From positions 226,353 through 290,352 of the forward strand of contig JAAOMT010000414.1 of NCBI GenBank assembly GCA_016748015.1: a stretch of DNA of 64,000 bases, in the 5' to 3' direction. The notes under the pieces are model-generated. The model had not been told where the DNA came from and did not search any database. It saw only the letters and a program-made list of their open reading frames with translations. This document shows, piece by piece, positions 55,301 to 64,000 of this stretch. The position numbers and the translations under genes are program-made. This stretch comes from Geosiphon pyriformis. Lineage: Eukaryota; Glomeromycota; Glomeromycetes; Archaeosporales; Geosiphonaceae. Within the stretch, counting starts at the first letter, position 1; each line of letters begins with the position of its first letter.

Positions 55301-57020
55301 ACATCTTCCCATTCATATGGTTTAGAAATCATCGAAACCCAAGCTTCCCTCCAAGAACCAGGCACAGACTTATGAGACAGACAAAAATTCAGAAGCACTA
55401 AGAGCATATTCAGAACAGACCTATTACTATGCATCCACAGCTCATTCAAAATACCCAAAAGACCAGCAGCCTTGCCAACAGATAAATCAGAAACCATGCC
55501 AAACAATTCCAAAAATTCAATTGGCTGTATTACACCAGAAAAAGTCTCATCAAAAACATAATCCAATGGCCGATACTGACAGTGCCACACATCAGAAACA
55601 TTGGGAACCACTCTATACTTCCTAGTCTATCCTTCCATAATTTCATTCACCCTTAATCTTACAAGACCAGGTTCCATAACCAGCTCATTGTCCACAACTA
55701 AGTGATCCAAGATGACCTTATGGGAAGGGTGCTCCAAAACGCTCCAAATAGTGTGACCTTTGTTCAGCTTGAAACTTTCTATCCTCTTATAGATTGCCGA
55801 TTTGATTTGAGATTCCTCTACATGCTTCGATTCTGTCATTTTAAGTGAGCAATAAGTTTTTCTGATTTTGGAAAGAGCTGACCAAACAGTATCAAGAGGA
55901 GAGCCGGAGAGAAAGAGAGACCTGACCACAGAGGCATTATCATCATCAAGAGAACTCCAAACTTCTAACAGTAAAATAAATCCGTCATGACAAATCAACT
56001 GAGAAGCTTTAACCAGCTTTGATATCAAAAGTTCTAACTTATGAAATTTAGATGATTCCTTAGTGAAAACACCATCATAGTCTTTAAATTATTTCTTCTT
56101 AAACATCTCATCAGCTGAAAGAACCATTATCTTGTAAACAATGTCCCACATCACATCCAAATCTGAGAATTGCTGAGAGGCAATAAAATCATCAGAGAAC
56201 ATGGCAGCATTAGCTGCTATAGCACACTTGAACTTGTTCCATTTCGCGTCATCAGCACCCTTAAAATTAAACTTCCAACAATCTCTATTCATCTGTTTGC
56301 AAAGAGAGTTCAATTGCACATCCAATAAACCACCTAAACCCAAAGACATGGAAACAGCCTGATGGTTTGTTTCGAAATGTTCAACAATATTTGAGACACT
56401 GCAGTGTACTATCACATTAACCAAATTTGAAGAAACTAACACGTAGTCAATCGTTTTTTTAACACCCCTAGAGTTTGCCTAAGTAGGCAACTTCACAGCT
56501 GGGCTTCCTACCAAAGAATTTGCCAGACCCAAATCAAGACACTTCCTAAAACTTGCACATTTACGAGAACCATCTTCATTGAAATCACCACCAAGAACAA
56601 TGAAAGAAGATTCATTAACAGCCTTCACAATGAGAGAGTTGATCTCACCAGCCTGAAAGAACCGAACCACCAGAGAAGCCCCAGAATTGACACAGAAAGT
56701 TTACCCTTGAAAAGTAATTTAACAGACAGGAGCCGACCAGGCACCTCAGAAATCTTGCATAAATGACGAGCCAAAGAAACATCCATGATAACAGCAACAT
56801 CTGCACCCAAGTGACTAGAGTCTAAACCAGAAGTGAACATTTGGACACCATCAAACTTATCTGCGATCCATGGACAAACCTTACTCCTTAATTTTGTTTC
56901 AGTAATAATAGAGACCAAATTGTTCATTTTCTTATGCCACCTAATAACGTTCTCCTGCTTAGCAGAATTGTTCATGCCTTTGACGTTGCATGTAGCAACT
57001 TTCCAGACCAAACTGCTCAT
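52354..57020 (-). pseudogene. LINE 1 ORF2: endonuclease, RT, RNase H, zinc finger
   Basis: ATG at 57018-57020. The first 130 codons are in one frame, then a frameshift near 56650; the rest is one frame with several stops. APE endonuclease: ATCNVKGMN, IITETKLR, FIVLGGDFNED; the TDH motif has become TNH. RT: ILHGDNFSVLKGTTTQTPIF, then LQYMRKAYNSVGW (motif A Asp replaced by Tyr), GYSVHDGLDQGEVFSPLLWR (motif B), GAFVNDTIWVG (motif C Asp-Asp now Asn-Asp, 54718-54723). RNase H: SVYTDGLVKNLG, LAELQAVALALE, LFSDSQAALNAC, WHKVKGHSSVLRND. C-terminal CX2CX7HX4C finger, CLYCGEVEVSDHMFSC. Nicks DNA and primes reverse transcription in active relatives. Confidence 0.9.
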
Positions 57021-58897
57021 TGAGTGAGGGGTAGAGACACCAAACGCACACCTATACTATCCACTTTGGCCGAAAGGCCCAGAACTGTTTCTATTAGACA
57101 CTTCATGCTATTATTTAGCTTAGACACTGAAGACATATCAAAAGACACCACTTCTGCAACAGTTCCACCACTAGTGGACACACCCGAGCCCCTACTCATT
57201 ACTACATCCACCCCTTGATCCTGTGATGAAGGAGTCACCAATGGCTGACATCCAGAGCTAGGCTGGAGAACCATTGGTCCGAGTGCATCCAACCTCTTAG
57301 CCAGCTTACCAACTTGCTCCATGAGGCAGGCGAGACTGTGCTCAAGAGCGGTAAACCTATTGTTGACCTCTATTATAACTGGCAGAGATGGCTTCATTTT
57401 CAAAGAGAAGCCATTGTCTACCAAAACCTTCTGACTAGAAAGGGGGAGCGAAAAAGACCCGTGAGCAATCTTTGCCCAAAAGAGACCATCAAAAGAGACC
57501 AGATGAGCAACTGGAGCCGAGCGTTTGGCATAAATGGCCACCAGCCTGCTTTTATTCATGTCTGAGAAAGCCCTATGCAGCAAATTACCAGAAGAAAACT
57601 TCCTGCTAACTACACAACCCAATAACATATGACCCAACTTCTCACACTTGGCGCATTTAGCAAAGATAAGACGAGACTAGCGGAGATTGGTGTTTCTAAG
57701 TACTGGCGTAGTTCCCATGGCAGCATCCAACAATTTAACAGAGTCGAAGCAAACAACAGTGCATCTGGCCCGAGCATACATAACAGAATGATGATCAATG
57801 ACACATGTTTTCTCACCCACAGATTTAACAAAATCCCAAATATAGTGAGCATTAGTCCCTATTGGCAATATGTAGAACAGCGCCTTATGTCAATCTCTTG
57901 TATCCCATGCCTCTTTGTCTGAATCAGCTCTGGCCACACATACAGCATCTTTCCCAATTAGAATGGACCACTTAGCTGCGACTAAATCAGCCTGATCTGG
58001 TTGCTCGAATTCTACCACTGCCTTCTGCCACAGCCCAATTAACTGTATCTTGATTGTCTTAATAACTCCAAACTCAGATAGCGCAGCGTGCACAGTCTTA
58101 GCCGATGTTCTAATTGGAATTTCTTTTATAATCACAGCCCAATCTGATTGCCCAGATGATTTTTTGAGATTGGTGTTTACTAGGATCTTCACACTTGCAG
58201 CCTTATTAGTAGCTTTCATTAGACTTGATTTGGAAGTAAACGTTGCTCTGATGATCCCTGAGAATTTTGAAAAGGTAGATGCCCCCCCAAAACCATTGAT
58301 TCCAGAAAATAATTTCCTCACCATCACAAGCTTTTCCTGAGAAGAATTGCTGGCCACCTTATTTAAGCCAATATCTAACGCAAATAACTTCCTGATTGAA
58401 ACATTGACCAAGTTTTTCAAAGAAAGGAGGAGCTCAAGAGGAGCATCCGAGAGAATACTATGACCATCACTATTCTTTGAGAAATCAATCTTTCCTAACA
58501 GCTTGCCCAATGCCTTTTTGGTTTTGACTTTTGAACTCATGAGTGTTTGATCATGATCCCCACCAGCCAGAACACCACCTTCACCAAAATCAAAGCTGGT
58601 CTCCTCCACTAGACACTCCTCTTCCATATCAATACTCTCAGACTCAGTAGTGTCCCCAGTTTCTGAACTCCATGAACAGCTCTTCTGAACTTTAAAAGCC
58701 ACTTTTTTGCCATTAAAACTATCTTCCAAAACACCTTCCCTCCTCTTCTTTCTTAACAAGACTGTCTCAAAACCATTATCAGAACTAGAATTCTTAGCAG
58801 TCTTCTTCATGATAGCAGTATTTGGGCCAATAGTGGCTTTGTAATTGAACAGAAATGGTTTAGAGATATTATACTGAATGGTAAAAACTTCTTTCAA
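57017..58897 (-). pseudogene. LINE 1 ORF1: RRM-like and zinc-knuckle protein
   Basis: One frame of about 626 codons with two in-frame stops, TGA near 57892 and TAG near 57676. N-terminal 130 residues acidic and Ser-rich. RRM-like segment TSAKTVHAALSEFGVIKTIK, then LWQKAVVEFEQPDQADLVAA; a second similar segment ILPIGTNAHYIWDFVKSVGE, then ARARCTVVCFDSVKLLDAAM. A CCHC knuckle CAKCEKLGHMLLGC follows, then a helical LEHSLACLMEQVGKLAKRLD run. Ends TGA at 57017-57019, overlapping the ORF2 ATG as ATGA. Expected role: nucleic acid chaperone packaging LINE RNA. Confidence 0.85.
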
Positions 58898-58911
58898 AAA
58901 AACTTTTTAGA

Positions 58912-59422
58912 CTCTTTTTTGGGATTTGTGGATGAACAAGAGAAAGAAGTTTTATTATATGTAAAAAGTACATAAACCATATTTAATTTTGGAATACTTA
59001 GTTTGTTCTTAATTTTTAGATAGTAGTTGAATTATACTTGTTAAATCTTAAATCTTAATTTAATAAATAGTTATTTTTTTTACTTTTTTACACAAATTTT
59101 TAATTATAATTATTTTAATAAAATAAAATAAAATAAAAAATAATAAAAAATTTAATAATATTATAAAATAATTTTTTTTAAACTTAAATTATTTAATTTA
59201 ATTTTATAATAAAAAAAATTTGTTTTATAAAAATTTATTTTAATTTTGTAGTAATTATGCTAATTTAAAAAAGATATTTAATTCTAAATTTATTTTTTTT
59301 AAAAATCTTAACTGAATTTTTTTTTAAAATATTATTTTTTAATTTATAAAAACACTGTTTTTTATAATTTTTGTATTTAAACAAAGCAAAAATAATAAAT
59401 ATAAACAGAATTATGCAATATA
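58912..59422. other. LINE 1 5' end and A/T spacer
   Basis: 58912-58990 may be the LINE 1 5' UTR. From 58990 to 59422 the sequence is almost only A and T with poly-A/T runs. No gene recognised. Confidence 0.55.
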
Positions 59423-62400
59423 TATATTTTTTTTTTTTATTTTATGAGTGCAGCCCAACCACTACCTAAATACATAAATCAAACATGGATCTAAATTAAG
59501 CATGGCTTATGCATTTTCTACATGTAACCAGCCACTTAGGCTAATCAAAGCAACACTATACACTTACACAGCCTACAACAGGAATGCCATTCAGGAAACC
59601 AAAATCTAAACTTGACAAACATAAATACAGCCCAAAACTAACATGTACACTTAATTTAATACCGAAACTGCGGATAACATCAGATGACCACAAGGAAGAC
59701 AGATCTGAGACTGAGGGAATTGAAAAACCATCACGTGACAAAAGATTATGTTTCTTATAATACACCCTCAACTTAGCAGCAGGCAACCATATAGAAGAAT
59801 GGTGATTCTCAATAAAGTGTTGGACAAACCTAACAACAAGTGCACCACCATCAAAATCAGCACCCAACCAGCAACACATATCATTTATCCAAGATTTCAA
59901 CACAAAACCCTTAGCTAGTGCTGTATACAGCTCAACAGACACAGCCACCATTCCCAAAGAACAAAAAACCACACTATCATCAGCACAAACACCTAACAAG
60001 TCAGCCCAATCAAGAGCAGCAGTAGACAACAACTCCTTTCTAGCATTGTTATTAGAAAGGCAAGAGAAAGTGTGATCAGAATCCTCCAACAAGCCACACC
60101 TGATGCAAGCAACACTCAGATACTTAGAATTATACAATCTTTTCTTGGCAGCCACTGGCAAACGATGGTGCAGCACTTTCATAAAATACGAGCAGAGTGA
60201 AGCCAATGTCAAGCTGGTGAAGCCAGAGCTGATCTTGCCATCGGAATGCCAAACACTAAAAGTCCTAGCCCTATCAAAACCATCATAGGAAATTGCATCC
60301 ATGAAAACACCCACACATCTGGCTTTCCATCCAACAAAGTTAACCGCATTGAACAAAGCCTTAACAAATCGGTGAGCATTTTTAGAAACAGGCCTTCCTT
60401 CCACTTTGAAAAAATGAAAAGGCACCATAGGAGTCAAAATAAAGCTAGAGGTAACAGCAAAATTGGTGTAAAAATTGGCATGCTTATTTCCAACATCACC
60501 AGAATGACCCTTGATCTTATTCCAAGTAACTAATAAAACCTTTCTAGAAATAATTTGACTAATATATTCCTTCTCAATCCAACATTTATCCCGAAAATCA
60601 GGACCAAACCCACCAGATCTAGAGCAGCACATGTCAAGTAATGCTTGACTGTCTGTAAACAACACAACTGAACTAAAACCAGGCACACATTCTAACGCTA
60701 GAGTGATGACTTGCAGCTCCACCAAGGTCGAAGAAAGCAGCCCATTAACACTGACCCCAATGCTGACATCAACCCTAGAAAAGTAAGCAGCCACACCTCT
60801 ATGAGCACCCACTGAACCCATACATTTAACAGACCCATCCATGTAAATGGTTACAGGATCCAAACCAGAAGCCAACAATTGGTTATGAATATAACTAAAA
60901 TCACAAGAAACACCAGCCAAAGTGGAACAAGAAGACACAAACTCACCACCCGACAAACCACCAGCACTGACAAAATTGACCAAAGTAGTAAACCAAGCAG
61001 GAACTAGGTCTTTGGGGTCCAGCCTCTTCCATTGGCGAAAGGTGTTCCAAGAAAAACAGGAATCATTGCGGTCCAGAATCTGGTTTACAAACACTATACC
61101 ATATCACCTAAGATATTTTGACATACATAAATAAGAATCAGAGCCCAACACATCCAGAACTGTCACACTACCACCAGCCCAAAAAACATCAAACATATCA
61201 CCATCCAGGGACAGGTTGCATAAAACAAGAGCACATGTCACACCAGACAGGAAGCAGTCTATTAGATCTATCATTAGCCTGATCAGAAATTGGAGAGGGT
61301 GTCTGGGCATCCAACTAGTGGCCTGCAAATTCATTGCCCTATGATCAAACAATCTGCCGAGAATTCCACCAGCATTAGCAAAACTAATTAAACTAGCCAG
61401 AAGATTTTCAGTAAGCACTTGCTCAAAAATTCTTAAACCAAATAACTCAAGATGATGCAATGCATTACTAGAAAAGTCCTTAGGCAGGTTTGCTTTAAGC
61501 TTCAAGCCTTTTCTCAACATAACATCTCACCTATCACAGACATTTTTCAAAACACAACTAAACTGAAGTCTGTAGGAAACAATAGGCTGTAAAACAGCAG
61601 AAACCAAGTACAAAAATTGCTTTTCAGTAATGGTCTTCCTCAAAACCACATTCGAAAAAAACCTGACATCTGAATGGGCTTTGGCCAAGCTCAGTTTGGA
61701 CAAGCCATCAGACAAAATAAAAATTTTCAAGTACCGATGAGATTCCTTTCTTTTCACAATTAAGATATTAGAACCACTAATAGAAAGTGATGCATCTTTA
61801 ACTTCTTGGTTGATAGGAATAGCAACCATTTTACTATCATTAATAGATATGTCGTTGACTGAGAAAAACTCGCTTGCAATGTCTAATATCTTCTGTGTAG
61901 CAGATAAGCAGTTACCAACCCAAATGGTGTCATCAACAAAAGCACTGGCTGCAAAGTATGAAGTCAAACCATCCCGAGCATCCATCTTACTAGTCTTAGT
62001 AAAAAATTTTGAACTCAATTTGTACCCATACAATTGCTTATGCTTTTTCACCTCACAAAGTAAGGGATCATAAAAAATTCTCCACAACAGCAGTGAAAAC
62101 ACTTCACCCTAATCTAAGCCATCATGAACAGTATATCTAATAGTGAGCCCAAAATCAATCATTACCTAATTGGTCCGATTATTGTGTATATCTTCAAAAA
62201 ACTCAATGAAATGAGAGCACATCTTGATCCTAGCCAGACTGGCTTTAAGATGGAACCAACCAACCAAGTCATAAGCCTTATGCATATTTTGAAGAACCAA
62301 CCAAAGTTCTCTATTCTTCTCTAAAGCATCCTCAATTATTAAACCAATAGCAAAAATAGGAGTCTGTGTAGATGTACCCTTTAAGACTGAAAAATTGTCG

Positions 62401-64000
62401 CCATGCAAAACATCAAACCTACTACAGGCCAAAGAGATTCTGTCTGACAGAATCTTAGAAAGTATCTTCCTAGCAGTCTCAACCAAAGCAATAGGTCGAG
62501 TATTAGTAAGAGTTCTTTCCCAGTCGTATGGCTTTGGAATCATTGATACCCAAGCCAACTTCTATTGTTTAGACACTGTACCAGACACAAAACATGCATT
62601 GAAAATGTCCAACAAACCACCCAGAACCCACAAATCACCATGCTTTCAGAGTTTGTTAGGAATACCAAAAAGTCCAGCAGTCTTGCCATCAGGTAAATCA
62701 TTAACTACTTTGAAAAACTCATCAGACTTTATGTTACACATAACTGCAGAAAATACACAATCATCAACATGAACCAAAGGGACATACTGAGCCAACCAAC
62801 AAGGAGGCAGAGAATCGGAAACCACACATTTCCTTATCCAATCTTCCATAATACTATCAACAGTGGATTTGATCTCACCAGATTTGAGAATCAAATCATC
62901 TCCAACTATTAGGTGGTCAAGTACCACCTTCCAAAATGGACACTCCAAGACACTCTTGATCATGTGACCCTTATCAGAACAAAAATTCTCCATGTGTTTG
63001 TCAATAGCCTTCCTAATAAGGATGTCCCTAGCAACCCTAGATTCAAAGTACTTAGACTTGCGATATTTTTTCCTAACTCTTGATAAGTGGCACAGAATTA
63101 CCTCAATATTGACACTATTGTCAACCATGACGTGAACCTCAGTAGCATCACTAACATCAATTTTGGACCAAACATCAATAAGTTTGATTACACTAGAAAC
63201 CTAATAAGAACCCAAATTCCACATCAATTTAGCCACCAAAAGCTCTAGCTTGAAGAATTTTGAAGATTGTTTATTTCTCAAACACTCGAATTTACTGAAC
63301 CAGAATCTCGAAAACACCTTATCAGCAGAGCTAATTACTACTTCCCTAATGATCTCCCACATAGCATCCAGATTATCATTAGTCTTAGCCTCATAAAATT
63401 TACCTGATTGCTCCAGAAATCTAATTAAAAAGCAGTCTCGAAAACCTAACCACTTGTCAGCACCCGTATCCTTGATTCTGAATTTCCACCTATCCTTATT
63501 AGCTTGCTTATGAACACTATTGAGATGAGCATTGAGAAGACCATCCAAGCCAATTAAAACTGAAACAGTCTTGTGGTCCATATCAAAAAAACCCTGAACA
63601 AAAGCAACGCCATGACCAGCAATTACAGCTGACAGATCTTCACTTACAAAAATAAAATCAATAACCTTCTCAACACCTCTCGAGTTGCCCCAAGTAGGAG
63701 CCCCAATCAAAGAGTGTCTCCCAAATGAATTAACCAAATCCAGATCAGAACAAAATTTAAAACTTGCACTCTTCCTAGAGCTGTTTTCATTAAAATCACC
63801 ACCAAGAACCACAAAAGTGCTGGAGTTTACAGGCTTAGCAATAAAAGAATTGATTTTTGAAGCCTAACCAAACCTAGTACCAGCAGAAATGCCAGCATAA
63901 AAATCCAGAACTGAAACTGAAAGCTTGCCTTTGAAGAAAAGTCACACTGAGATAAAACAACCAGAAACCTCTTCGACTTTAGAGACATGACAAGCTAAAG
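59423..64000 (-). mobile_element. LINE 2, 3' part, runs off the window
   Basis: Second LINE of the same group. Tail of A with T on the plus strand at 59423-59442, 3' UTR 59443-59555, ORF2 from 59556. The 5' part, including ORF1, lies beyond 64000. Confidence 0.88.
59556..64000 (-). pseudogene. LINE 2 ORF2 (partial): endonuclease, RT, RNase H, zinc finger
   Basis: All open pieces (59556-61094, 61104-61520, 61527-62102, 62166-62558, 62646-63128, 63201-63812) lie in one frame class, split by stops only. Endonuclease end: VVLGGDFNENSSRKSA, DMDHKTVSV. RT: LHGDNFSVLKGTSTQTPIFA, LQNMHKAYDLVGW (motif A first Asp to Asn), SAFVDDTIWVG (motif C intact). RNase H in the 512-codon piece: TIYMDGSVKCMG, STLVELQVITLALE, LFTDSQALLDMC, KIKGHSGDVGNKHANFYTNF (last Asp to Asn). 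Zinc finger CIRCGLLEDSDHTFSC (CX2CX7HX4C), then a Trp/Leu-rich tail. Better preserved than LINE 1 but dead. Confidence 0.9.

Larger units (their letters stand above)
52221..58911 (-). mobile_element. LINE 1: EN-RT-RNase H non-LTR element
   Basis: Nearly full-length minus-strand non-LTR retrotransposon: ORF1 57017-58897, ORF2 52354-57020, 3' UTR 52241-52353 and a (TAA)n/A tail at 52221-52240. The architecture (RRM-like and CCHC ORF1; APE endonuclease, RT, RNase H, zinc finger in ORF2) resembles I/Tad-group LINEs. Stops in both ORFs and lost catalytic residues mean it is dead. Confidence 0.88.

Overview
The window is a block of nested, decaying retrotransposons from an AT-rich eukaryotic genome. 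I found no host gene, rRNA or tRNA. The large relict Ty3/Gypsy elements, together with LINEs encoding an RRM-like and zinc-knuckle ORF1 plus an endonuclease-RT-RNase H ORF2, suggest a repeat-rich early-diverging fungus, most likely an arbuscular mycorrhizal fungus (Glomeromycotina, Gigaspora- or Rhizophagus-like). That assignment is inference from protein style and base composition, not from a marker gene.

Layout. 1-2989: minus-strand family A copy (PR, Gag, 5' LTR), badly decayed. 3632-7299: minus-strand family B copy (E0) with an internal deletion and a reverse-oriented B2 LTR lodged in it. 7300-49537: a minus-strand family C element, 3' LTR at the left and 5' LTR at the right, filled with later insertions. 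Inside it, from the left, lie E1 (LTR 10736-11590), E2 (LTR 15308-16174), E3 (LTRs 17296-18182 and 47127-47968) and E4 (LTRs 26451-27311 and 45317-46162), all family B and all minus-strand. A solo LTR (family D, 18604-19470) sits in E3, and the youngest element, a plus-strand family A copy (32539-42069), sits in E4. Target-site duplications of 4 bp support three of these insertions: GCGC for A, GCAG for E4 and GTGC for the solo LTR. 49538-50085 is an almost pure A/T spacer. 50086-52210 is a plus-strand, T-saturated LINE ORF1 relic. 52221-58911 is a nearly full-length minus-strand LINE, and 59423-64000 a second one that runs off the window.

How the parts work. Families A and B encode Gag, a CCHC knuckle, retropepsin, a Cys-rich zinc-ribbon-like module, a dUTPase domain, RT, RNase H and integrase. 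Family B has a further unrecognised extension after the integrase. In E3 the whole series stays in one reading-frame class. Gag in A and B seems to start at a conserved GTG rather than ATG. Every RT motif C examined in A and B is damaged by an Asp-to-Asn change, and most stops look like C-to-T or G-to-A products, so all copies appear dead.

The most unusual signal is in the LTRs. All five LTR types carry their own short tandem array of mostly dyad-symmetric units between the LTR 5' end and the TATA box, with type-specific sequence and a near-constant period (20, 40, 40, 12 and 23 bp). Two otherwise alike family B LTR subtypes differ mainly in this array.
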